From Streptomyces kaniharaensis (lineage in GTDB: Bacteria; Actinomycetota; Actinomycetes; Streptomycetales; Streptomycetaceae): a DNA stretch of 64,000 bases. Positions 44,720-52,201 of the stretch are shown one piece after another. How positions within the stretch are numbered: position 1 is the first letter of the stretch; every line of letters starts with the position of its first letter. The notes beneath the pieces are model-generated. The model saw only the letters and a program-made list of their open reading frames with translations. It had not been told where the DNA came from and did no database searches. The stretch lies in NCBI RefSeq assembly GCF_009569385.1, contig NZ_WBOF01000003.1:620001-684000 (forward strand), in the 5' to 3' direction. The position numbers were made by a program, and so were the translations under genes.

Positions 44720-45724
44720 TCACTTCCTCCCCAGGGTGGCGGCGAGGACCGCCTTGATGGTGTGCATGCGGTTCTCGGCCTGCTCGAAGACCAGCGAGGC
44801 CGGCGACTCGAAGACCTCGTCGGTGACTTCGAGGCCGTCGAGCCCGTGCTCGGCGGCGAGTTCGGCACCGAGGTCGGTGCGCCGGTCGTGCAGGGCGGGC
44901 AGGCAGTGCAGGAAGGCGGTGTCCGGATTGCCGGTCGCCGCCAGCGTCTTGGCGTTGACCTGGTACGGCAGCAGCCGGGCGATGCGCTCGGGCCACCGGG
45001 CGTGGTCCTCGCCCATGGACACCCACACGTCGGTGTAGAGGTAGTCCGCTCCGCGCACGGCCTCCTCGACCTCGTCGGTGAGCGTGAACCGGGCGCCGCT
45101 GTCCTGGCCGAGCCGGCGACACTCGGCGACGAGCGCCGGGTCGGGCCACAGGTCGCTCGGGGCCGCGATGCGCAAGTCCATGCCGAGCAGACTGCCCATA
45201 GCCATCAGGGAGTTGGCGGTGTTGTTGCGGGCGTCGCCGAGGTAGCAGAAGGAGATCTCCTCCAGCGGCTTCCCGCTGTGCTCGCGCATCGTGAACACGT
45301 CGCACAGGCTCTGGGTGGGGTGGCACTGGTCGGTGAGGCCGTTGTACACGGGGACACCAGCATGGGCCGCGAGTTCGGTGACGGTGTCCTGGGCGAAGCC
45401 GCGGTACTCGATGGCGTCGTACATCCGGCCGAGGACGCGGGCGGTGTCGGCGACGCTCTCCTTGTGGCCGATGTGCGAGCCGTCCGGGCCGAGGTAGGTG
45501 GTGGTGGCGCCCTGGTCGGCCGCGGCGACCTCGAAGGCGCAGCGGGTCCGGGTGGAGTTCTTCTCGAAGATCAGGGCGATCCTGCGGCCGGTCAGCCGGG
45601 GCGTCTCGGTGCCCGCCCGCCGGGCCGCCTTCAGCTCGGCGGCGAGGTCGAGCAGGTGGTGGATCTCGGCGGCGGTGAAGTCGAGTTCGCGCAGGTAGTG
45701 GCGGCCGTTGAGGTCGACGGTCAT
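44720..45724 (-). CDS. arcB: Ornithine carbamoyltransferase (catabolic)
   Basis: 334 aa. Carbamoyl-phosphate site FEKNSTRTRCAFEVA, HPTQSLCDVFTMREH, ornithine-site region LADYLYTDVWVSMGED-like (GADYLYTDVWVSMGED) and HCLPALHDRR are all present. In this operon it works in the phosphorolysis direction, giving carbamoyl phosphate for ArcC and ornithine for export. It lies between arcA (19 bp upstream) and arcC (2 bp downstream). Confidence 0.94.
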   Translation of the reverse strand: MTVDLNGRHYLRELDFTAAEIHHLLDLAAELKAARRAGTETPRLTGRRIALIFEKNSTRTRCAFEVAAADQGATTTYLGPDGSHIGHKESVADTARVLGRMYDAIEYRGFAQDTVTELAAHAGVPVYNGLTDQCHPTQSLCDVFTMREHSGKPLEEISFCYLGDARNNTANSLMAMGSLLGMDLRIAAPSDLWPDPALVAECRRLGQDSGARFTLTDEVEEAVRGADYLYTDVWVSMGEDHARWPERIARLLPYQVNAKTLAATGNPDTAFLHCLPALHDRRTDLGAELAAEHGLDGLEVTDEVFESPASLVFEQAENRMHTIKAVLAATLGRK

Positions 45725-45743
45725 GACGGTTGCTCCTCGGGGG

Positions 45744-46967
45744 TCAGTTGGCGGGGTCGCGCTCGATCGGGCAGCTCATGCAGCGCGGGCCGCCCCGGCC
45801 GCGGCCGAGCTCGGAGCCGGCGATGGTGACGATCTCGACGCCCTGCTCGCGCAGGTGGGTGTTGGTGGTGGTGTTGCGCTCGTAGCCGACGACGACGCCG
45901 GGGGCGAGGGCGAGGAAGTTGCTGCCGTCGTCCCACTGTTCGCGCTCGGCGGCCCGGGCGTCCTGCTCGGCGGACAGGAAGCGGACCTTGTCCAGGTCGA
46001 GGGCCTCGGCGAGCGAGGCGGCGAGGTCGGTGTCGGTCCGCACGTCGAGGCCGGCCGGGCGCTCGGGGGCGGGGGTGAGGGTCCAGGAGCGCAGGTCGTC
46101 GGCCAGGCCCGGGTAGACGGTGAAGGTGTCCCGGTCGATCATCGTCAGGACGGTGTCCAGGTGCATGAACGCCCGGCTCTCCGGCAGGCGGACGGCGATC
46201 AGCCGGTGCGCGGTGCCGGTCAGGAACAGCTGCTGGGCGAGGGTTTCGACGGCCTGGGCGGTGGTGCGCTCGCCCATCCCGACCATGACGACACCCGGGG
46301 CGAGGACGTGGACGTCCCCGCCCTCCAGGCTCAGCCCGGGCGCCGTGGTGGTGCCGTCGAGCAGCGGGGGCGCGGTCTCGGCGAACAGCGGGTGGAAGCG
46401 GTAGATCGCGGCGGTGTGCAGGGTCTCCCGTCGGCGGGCCGGCTTCGCCATCGGGTTCAGGCTGTAACGGCCGCCGATCCAGCAGGAGTTGTCACGCGGG
46501 AAGAGGTGGTTGGGCAGCGGCGGGAGGGCGAAGTCCTGCTCCCCGAGCGTGTTCCAGAACAGGCTATGGGGGCTGCGCAGCGGGAGGTCGTCCTTGAGGA
46601 CCCCGCCGATCAGGTACTCGGCGAGCGTCGCACCGTCGAGCTGCTCGCACAGCTCCCGTACCGGCTCGACGAGCGTGGGGCCGACGGTGGCCGGGGTGAC
46701 CACCTGCCCGAGGAGCCAGGCCCTGGCGGGCGCCAGGTCGAGCGTCTCGGCGAGCAGGTCGGCGTAGTGGTGGACGCGCACGCCGTGGTCGCGCAGCACC
46801 TGGGCGAAGGCGTCGTGCTCCTCGCGGGCGCGCTTGGCCCACAGGATGTCGTCGAACAGCAGCTCGTCGACGTTGCGCGGGGTCAGCCGGGCCAGTTCCA
46901 GGCCCGGGCGGTGCAGGATCACCTGCCGCAGGCGGCCGGCCTCCGAGTCGACATGCAGTGTGGACAT
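45744..46967 (-). CDS. arcA: Arginine deiminase
   Basis: 407 aa, the usual length. Conserved segments are GRLRQVILHRPGLELARLTP, FTRDNSCW-like (FPRDNSCWIGGRYSLNPMAK), EGGDVHVLAPGVVMVGMGER, MHLDTVLTMIDRDTFTVYPG, and the catalytic Cys in GGPRCMSCPIERD. It hydrolyses arginine to citrulline and ammonia. Second gene of the transporter-arcABC-hpf run. Confidence 0.95.
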   Translation of the reverse strand: MSTLHVDSEAGRLRQVILHRPGLELARLTPRNVDELLFDDILWAKRAREEHDAFAQVLRDHGVRVHHYADLLAETLDLAPARAWLLGQVVTPATVGPTLVEPVRELCEQLDGATLAEYLIGGVLKDDLPLRSPHSLFWNTLGEQDFALPPLPNHLFPRDNSCWIGGRYSLNPMAKPARRRETLHTAAIYRFHPLFAETAPPLLDGTTTAPGLSLEGGDVHVLAPGVVMVGMGERTTAQAVETLAQQLFLTGTAHRLIAVRLPESRAFMHLDTVLTMIDRDTFTVYPGLADDLRSWTLTPAPERPAGLDVRTDTDLAASLAEALDLDKVRFLSAEQDARAAEREQWDDGSNFLALAPGVVVGYERNTTTNTHLREQGVEIVTIAGSELGRGRGGPRCMSCPIERDPAN

Positions 46968-46987
46968 CTCGGTGTGCTCCCTTGCTT

Positions 46988-48508
46988 TCAGTGCTGGTGA
47001 CGTGGCGTCAGTGCGCGAAGGACGATGGTGGTGAAGCCGACCGGGCGGGCGGTGCGGGCCGCCTTGGCGGGCGGTGCGTCACGATGGGCCGGACGGATGT
47101 CGGTCGGTCGGGTGTCGGTGCCGGTATCCGTGAGGGCGCCGGTCGCGGGTCGGGCCTGCGGTCGCTTCAGCCAGATGTAGACCGGGATGCCGAGCAGGAT
47201 GGTGAACAGGCCGTAGTAGACGGTCTGGTAGCCGCTGCCCTGGATCGACCAGTACGAGAAGGCCAGCGCCAGGACGGTGACGGCCGTGTCGCGGGCGAGG
47301 CGGCGCCGGTCCGGCACCTCCCGGCCGCGCAGCGCCAGCCAGTACAGCTGTGCGGCCGCCGAGACCAGGTACGGAATGACGGCGGTGAGCACGCTCAACA
47401 GCACAATCTCGGTGAACACCTTGGTGAACCGGGTGTAGCTGATCACGGTGAGCACCGACGCGAGAACCGTCGCGGAGACGATGCCGAAGGCCGGCACCTC
47501 GCCACGGCCTCGGGTACGGGCGAAGGCGGCCGGGAACAGTCCGTCGCGGGCGGCGGCCATCGGCATCTCCGCACAGATCAGCGTCCAGCCGTTCAGCGCC
47601 CCGAGCCCGGAGACGATCGCGGCGACGGCGACCAGGTTCCCGGCCCAGTGCCCGCCCGCGATGCCGTTCATCGCATCCGTGAACGGCGCCGTGGAGGAAC
47701 CGAGTTGCGCGTGCGGGACAGTACCGAACACGGCCAGGGTGCCGAGCAGGTAGATCGCCGCGCAGGCCAGGGTGCCGTACACGGTCGCCCGAGGCACGTT
47801 GCGCTCCGGATCCCTCACCCGCCCGGCCGCCACCGAGGCGGTCTCCAGGCCGATGTAGCTGAACAGCGCGATCGCCCCGGCCGCCGAGACGGCGCCCAGC
47901 GCCGAGCCGCCACTCGCGTTGAAGGCCCCGAAGTTGCCGGACTTCACGAACAGCAGGCCGGCCGTGGCCATGAACGCCAGCGGCAGGAACTTGAGCACCG
48001 TGGTGACCACCTGGAACGCCCCGATGCTGCGCACACCGGTCAGGTTCACGATGGCGGGCAGCCACAGGCCCACCAGCGCTATCGCAATCGAGGCCCCGGT
48101 GTGGTGGCCCTTGTTGACGAACACCTCGACGTAGCCGACCCAGGCCACCACGATGGCCGCGTTCCCGGCCCAGGCCGTGATCCAGTACGACCATGCGGTG
48201 AGGAACCCGGCGAACTCGCCGAACGCCTCGCGGGCGTAGACGTACGGCCCGCCACTGCCCGGCACCCGCTCCGACAGCCGCCCGAAGGTCACCGCGAGCG
48301 CCAGCGCCCCGACGGTCACCAGGACGAACGCCACCAGCGCGATCGGCCCGTACGGTGCGAGCGCCGACGGCAGCGCGAACACGCCGGTACCGATGATGCT
48401 GCCGACCACCAGCGCGGTCGCGGCTGGAAGCCCGAACGTGCCGCTCCTGCCTCGCGATCCGTCCCCAGCTGTGCTCGCCGGTGGTTTTCCGCGGTCGTGT
48501 ACGGACAT
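46988..48508 (-). CDS. APC-superfamily amino-acid transporter (ArcD-like role)
   Basis: 506 aa from the ATG at 48508 (AAGGAGCCTCCG before it). Twelve helices; APC signature LVVGSIIGTGVFALPSALAP, SERVPGSGGPYVYAREAFGE and FSYIGLETASVAAGRVRDPE. By position, 20 bp before arcA, it probably exchanges arginine for ornithine. Sequence alone puts it in the APC family of basic amino-acid/polyamine antiporters, not the ArcD family proper. It is the first gene of the operon. Confidence 0.88.
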   Translation of the reverse strand: MSVHDRGKPPASTAGDGSRGRSGTFGLPAATALVVGSIIGTGVFALPSALAPYGPIALVAFVLVTVGALALAVTFGRLSERVPGSGGPYVYAREAFGEFAGFLTAWSYWITAWAGNAAIVVAWVGYVEVFVNKGHHTGASIAIALVGLWLPAIVNLTGVRSIGAFQVVTTVLKFLPLAFMATAGLLFVKSGNFGAFNASGGSALGAVSAAGAIALFSYIGLETASVAAGRVRDPERNVPRATVYGTLACAAIYLLGTLAVFGTVPHAQLGSSTAPFTDAMNGIAGGHWAGNLVAVAAIVSGLGALNGWTLICAEMPMAAARDGLFPAAFARTRGRGEVPAFGIVSATVLASVLTVISYTRFTKVFTEIVLLSVLTAVIPYLVSAAAQLYWLALRGREVPDRRRLARDTAVTVLALAFSYWSIQGSGYQTVYYGLFTILLGIPVYIWLKRPQARPATGALTDTGTDTRPTDIRPAHRDAPPAKAARTARPVGFTTIVLRALTPRHQH

Positions 48509-48608
48509 CGGAGGCTCCTTTGCCAAGTGCTGAAACCGTGCGGATGGGCCCGGCCTTCGCCGCGACCCGCCGAGAAAGATCTTCGGATCGGCGGGCGGCA
48601 CATCCCAT

Positions 48609-48667
48609 GGGCCGACAGTCCCGTTCTCCCGTCCCAGCGGTCCCTGCCTCCCCCGCCCGATGGTCCC
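48609..48667. promoter_or_regulatory. Divergent promoter region with candidate DevR/OsdR boxes
   Basis: GGGCCGACAGTCCC (48609-48622) and CGCCCGATGGTCCC (48654-48667) lie between the divergent arcD-like and usp genes (gap 48509-48840), placed to serve both. No gene is supported in the gap. Confidence 0.5.
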
Positions 48668-48840
48668 GAGGAGTCACGGCGCGCACCGGCGCGCGACGCA
48701 CCGCCCGCCGCGTCCCGCAGGGACCACCGGCCCACCACCGGGTCCCGTCAGTCCCTTGGCTCCCGCTCGGCCCGACGGGAGATTTGCGCACAGCCGGTCG
48801 GCACCCGGCCCCGGCCCAAAGCGACAAGTGAGGAGCGGTC

Positions 48841-49713
48841 GTGACGACACGACAGGTCATGGTGGGACTCGACGGCTCACCGCAGAGCGAGGCCGCCGCC
48901 GTATGGGCTGCGCAGGAGGCTCAGAGACTCGGATCGGCACTGTGCCTTCTCCACGTCTGGCCCTGGCTGAGCGGCGAGAACGTGGACCGGTCGAACCCCG
49001 GTGACCTCAGGCCGGCCGCGCTCGACGCCCTCGCCCGCGTCGCCGACCGCATCCGCCTCGCCCACCCGGGTCTGGCGGTGGAGGTTGCCGTGCGGCCCGA
49101 CGACCCGGTCGACGGCCTGATCGCCGAAGCACGGGGGCAGGAGATGCTGGTCCTCGGCTCCCGAGGGCTCGGGGGCTTCGCCGGCCTGCTGGTCGGCTCG
49201 GTCTCCCTCGCGGTCGCCGCCCGCGCCACGGTCCCCACGGTCCTCGTCCGCGGAAAGTCTCCCGACCACGATTTCGCCCGTGGCACGGGCGAAATCGTGG
49301 TCGGGATCGACTCGCGCCAACCGGGCGAAGCCGTCCTGGACTTCGCCTTCACGGAGGCGGAACGCCACGGCGCCACCCTGCGCGCCGTCCACGGCTGGGA
49401 CCCGGTCCCGGCCTGGGCCTTCGGAGGAGTCGTCCTGCCACCCGTGGATCTCCCGGCACAGAAGAGCACGGAGTCGGCCCTGTTGTCCGGGCACCTCGCG
49501 GGCCCACGCGCAAGGCACCCTGGCGTAACCGTCGTCGAGGACATCCGGCTCGGGGGCGCGGCGAGGGCCGTCCTGGACGCCGCCGCCGGTGCCGAGCTGG
49601 TCGTCATCGGCCGGCGCGAGCGCCGTCATCACGTCGGCGCGCTGCTCGGGCCCGTCGCGCACGCCGTGCTGCACCACTCCACCACCCCGGTAGCGGTCAT
49701 CCCCCACCCCTGA
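48841..49713 (+). CDS. Universal stress protein, two tandem Usp domains
   Basis: 290 aa, GTG behind GAGGAGC. First domain QVMVGLDGSPQSEAAAVWAA with ATP loop VLGSRGLGGFAGLLVGSVSL; second domain IVVGIDSRQPGEAVLDFAFT with loop VIGRRERRHHVGALLGPVAH. The interdomain linker is encoded by a 21-bp perfect inverted repeat at 49261-49305. The Rv1733c-like gene follows 58 bp downstream. Confidence 0.92.
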   Translation: MTTRQVMVGLDGSPQSEAAAVWAAQEAQRLGSALCLLHVWPWLSGENVDRSNPGDLRPAALDALARVADRIRLAHPGLAVEVAVRPDDPVDGLIAEARGQEMLVLGSRGLGGFAGLLVGSVSLAVAARATVPTVLVRGKSPDHDFARGTGEIVVGIDSRQPGEAVLDFAFTEAERHGATLRAVHGWDPVPAWAFGGVVLPPVDLPAQKSTESALLSGHLAGPRARHPGVTVVEDIRLGGAARAVLDAAAGAELVVIGRRERRHHVGALLGPVAHAVLHHSTTPVAVIPHP

Positions 49714-49771
49714 GATCGAGCGCCCTCCGGACGCCGCCATCTGCCAGACCGTCCACGAAGGAGTACCGGAA

Positions 49772-50407
49772 GTGACCACCGCACCCGAGCAAGCCGACCC
49801 GGTGCCGCCTTTCCGCCACCATCTGCGGCAGGCGCTCGGAAAGGACCGGAATCCGATGGTCCGCCCGATCGACCGCTCGCGCAGCCGGGCCCTGGTGCTG
49901 GCCGTCCTCGGCATCGGACTTGCCGTGCTCGGCGGCACGGGCGCGGCGGCGGTCGACTTCGCCGTTGTCCGGCACCAGGCCTCGGTGACGGCCGCCACCC
50001 TCCACCAGGTCCAGGCGGTCGTGCTCACTCCGGCGCGGCGACAGTCCGGCGCCGGCAGCGGCGGGTGGCGGTACGAGGCTGATGCCGCCTGGGCCTACCC
50101 CGCCGGGCAGCGCACCACGGGCGCCGTCCCGGTGCCGGGCGGCACGGCCCCCGGTTCGACCGTCGGCATACGGGTCGACGACACCGGCCGATCCGTGTCT
50201 CCCCCGCCCGGATCGGCCACCGTCGCCGCCAAGGCGGCCTGCCTCGGACTGTTCATCCTCGGAGGCCTCGGCGTCCTCGTCGTCGCCGGTCTCGGCATCC
50301 GCTTGGACGTCCTGGACCGCCGGGCCGACCTGGCATGGCAACACTCCTGGGCACTGCTGGAGCCCGTGTGGAGCGGCCGGGTCTCGCGTGACAACCGGAC
50401 GGGCTGA
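49772..50407 (+). CDS. Rv1733c-like two-helix membrane protein
   Basis: 211 aa, GTG start. One helix lies at about residues 41-62 (ALVLAVLGIGLAVLGGTGAA) and one at about 158-180 (AACLGLFILGGLGVLVVAGL), with an extracytoplasmic domain between them (WRYEADAAWAYPAGQRTTGA ... VDDTGRSVSPPP). Length and layout match Rv1733c (210 aa), a DosR-regulon membrane protein of unknown role. It is probably cotranscribed with the usp gene at 48841. Confidence 0.8.
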   Translation: MTTAPEQADPVPPFRHHLRQALGKDRNPMVRPIDRSRSRALVLAVLGIGLAVLGGTGAAAVDFAVVRHQASVTAATLHQVQAVVLTPARRQSGAGSGGWRYEADAAWAYPAGQRTTGAVPVPGGTAPGSTVGIRVDDTGRSVSPPPGSATVAAKAACLGLFILGGLGVLVVAGLGIRLDVLDRRADLAWQHSWALLEPVWSGRVSRDNRTG

Positions 50408-50467
50408 CCGTGCCGACCACGCCCAGCCACTTCGGCCCCTCTGAAGGAGACGATCCCATGACCGCAC

Positions 50468-50785
50468 GAATCCGACCCGCACCTCCTCATGCTCGCCACC
50501 CGGAGTGACCGGCCCGCCGACTGGTTGCGTGCGGGCCAGGCCCTGCAGCACGCCCTGCTGATCCTCATCCTCCACGGGCTGCACGCGTCGATGCTCCACC
50601 AGCCCATGGAATGGCCCGACCTGCGCAACCGGCTGGCCCGATCCCTCCCGCATCGCGGCGCACCTCAGATGCTGCTGAGGGTCGGGTACGGCCCCGTAGG
50701 CTTCCCCACTCCGCGCCGCATGCCCGTACCACCGACAGATCGGCTGGTACCGGAGCCCACCGCCGCGCCGACCGCCGTAGCCTGA
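50468..50785 (+). pseudogene. Acg-type nitroreductase, C-terminal remnant
   Basis: The frame reads HLLMLATRSDRPADWLRAGQ, then ALQHALLILILHGLHASMLH and GAPQMLLRVGYGPVGFPTPRR. This is the end of the Acg/nitroreductase family (Rv2032, Rv3131; DosR targets), normally about 330 aa. Only about 105 residues remain and no flavin-binding N-terminus is present. A short unrelated frame starts at the ATG before it. A DevR gene follows. Confidence 0.72.
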
Positions 50786-50859
50786 CGGAGCCCGGCACGC
50801 GAGCGGCCGACCCGCGCACACGGCGGCCCGGCCAACCGTCCCGACACCCCTCACGATTA

Positions 50860-50873
50860 GGGCCCTCCGGCCC
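50860..50873. promoter_or_regulatory. Candidate DevR/OsdR box upstream of devR
   Basis: GGGCCCTCCGGCCC, within AGGGCCCTCCGGCCCT, matches the window motif at 12 of 14 positions on the reverse strand. It is 84 bp before the devR start, consistent with autoregulation. Confidence 0.5.
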
Positions 50874-50957
50874 TATCGACTCCGCCCGGCATCCGGCAGA
50901 CTGCGACGAGATCTGCATGACCTGCCACTGGGGACAGGCATCGAGCACGGAGCGGTG

Positions 50958-51656
50958 ATGGCGGACAACACGGCGGCGGGCGCGGGCGACCCGGTGAAGG
51001 TGTTCCTCCTGGACGACCACGAGGTCGTACGACGAGGCGTGCACGACCTGCTGGACGCGGAGCCCGGCTTCACGGTGGTCGGCGAGGCCTCCACCGTGGC
51101 GCAGGCGCTCGCCCGCGTGCCGGCGCTCAGGCCGGACGTCGCGGTCCTGGACATGCGGCTGCCCGACGGCGACGGCGTGACGGTCTGCCGCGAACTGCGG
51201 TCCCGGATGCCCGAGTTGGCCTGCCTGATCCTCACGTCCTTCGACGACGAGGAGGCGCTGCTCGACTCGATCATGGCCGGCGCCGCCGGCTACGTCCTCA
51301 AGCAGATCAGCGGCACCGACCTCGTCTCCGCGGTTCGCACCGTGGCCTCCGGCCAGTCCATGCTCGACCCCGGTGCCGCCACCCGGCTGATGGCCAGACT
51401 GCGCGGCGAGGCCGCTCAGCAGCCGTCCGACGGCCCGCACCTCACCGACCGCGAGCGGGAAATCCTCGCCCTGGTCGGCGAGGGCCTGACCAACCGGCAG
51501 ATCGGCCAGCGGCTCTATCTCGCCGAGAAGACCGTCAAGAACCACATCTCCCGCCTGCTCGCCAAACTCGGCGTGGAACGCCGAGTCCAGGCGGCCATCA
51601 TCGCCACCCAGGTACTGTCTGGACGCGACCAGGCGGGAGCCCGCACGGCCGTCTGA
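50958..51656 (+). CDS. devR: DevR/DosR (OsdR)-type response regulator
   Basis: About 232 aa from the ATG at 50958. The receiver domain has FLLDDHEVVRRG, the phospho-Asp in VAVLDMRLPDGDG (about residue 65), LILTSFDDEEALLDSI and the Lys of GYVLKQISG. The C-terminal NarL/LuxR HTH reads LTDREREILALVGEGLTNRQ, then LAEKTVKNHISRLLAKLGVE. The whole length aligns with M. tuberculosis DosR. It is the likely master activator of the genes carrying the palindromic box. Its kinase lies 0.5 kb away on the other strand. Confidence 0.93.
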   Translation: MADNTAAGAGDPVKVFLLDDHEVVRRGVHDLLDAEPGFTVVGEASTVAQALARVPALRPDVAVLDMRLPDGDGVTVCRELRSRMPELACLILTSFDDEEALLDSIMAGAAGYVLKQISGTDLVSAVRTVASGQSMLDPGAATRLMARLRGEAAQQPSDGPHLTDREREILALVGEGLTNRQIGQRLYLAEKTVKNHISRLLAKLGVERRVQAAIIATQVLSGRDQAGARTAV

Positions 51657-51673
51657 TCCCGGGGGATGCCCCT

Positions 51674-51733
51674 GGGCCGACAGGCCCCCGCACAGCAGGA
51701 CCGCCAGAAGTCCTGCGAGGGACCATCGGACCC
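51674..51733. promoter_or_regulatory. Two candidate DevR/OsdR boxes upstream of PPOX gene
   Basis: GGGCCGACAGGCCC (51674-51687) and GGGACCATCGGACCC (51719-51733) precede the PPOX gene at 51761; the second is a near-perfect palindrome 28 bp before the start. Confidence 0.55.
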
Positions 51734-51760
51734 TCGCAGGCCGACCGGCCTCCGCCGAGC

Positions 51761-52174
51761 ATGGATGCCATGACAGCCGAATTCACTCCACTCGACGAGT
51801 CGCAGTGCCTGAGACTGCTAGGCGGGACAGCCGTCGGCCGCCTGGTCTACACCGTCGGCGCCCTACCCGCCGTGATGCCGGTCCGGTACCGGATCGCGGC
51901 CGACGGCAGCGTCCTGCTCCACACGAACGCCGGCTCCGAGATCGCCCGCGCCGTCACCGACGCAGTCGTCGCCTTCGAGGCGAGCGAGCTGAGCGAGACC
52001 GACGGCAGCGGATGGAGCGTCACTGTCCTCGGCCGGGCCGGCGTCACATCCGACATCGCGGCGAGCCATCCCGTTCCCGCCCCCCTGAGTACGGCCGACT
52101 GGGTGACCATCCGGATCCGTCCGGAACTGGTGTCCGGGCGTTCCCTGCCCGCTTCACCCGCGTGCGAGGTGTGA
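51761..52174 (+). CDS. PPOX-fold flavin/F420-binding protein, second intact copy
   Basis: 137 aa. MTAEFTPLDESQCLRLLGGT, then VGRLVYTVGALPAVMPVRYR, SVLLHTNAGSEIARAVTDAV and GWSVTVLGRAGVTSD show the split-barrel core. It lies between devR and devS, and in M. tuberculosis Rv3129, a PPOX-like protein, is also near dosRS. It is shorter than the copy at 8414. It may buffer redox or F420 chemistry; the substrate is unknown. ATGs at 51761 and 51770 are both possible. Confidence 0.82.
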   Translation: MDAMTAEFTPLDESQCLRLLGGTAVGRLVYTVGALPAVMPVRYRIAADGSVLLHTNAGSEIARAVTDAVVAFEASELSETDGSGWSVTVLGRAGVTSDIAASHPVPAPLSTADWVTIRIRPELVSGRSLPASPACEV

Positions 52175-52201
52175 CCGGCCCGCGGCCCCGGCCGGCCCGC
52201 C

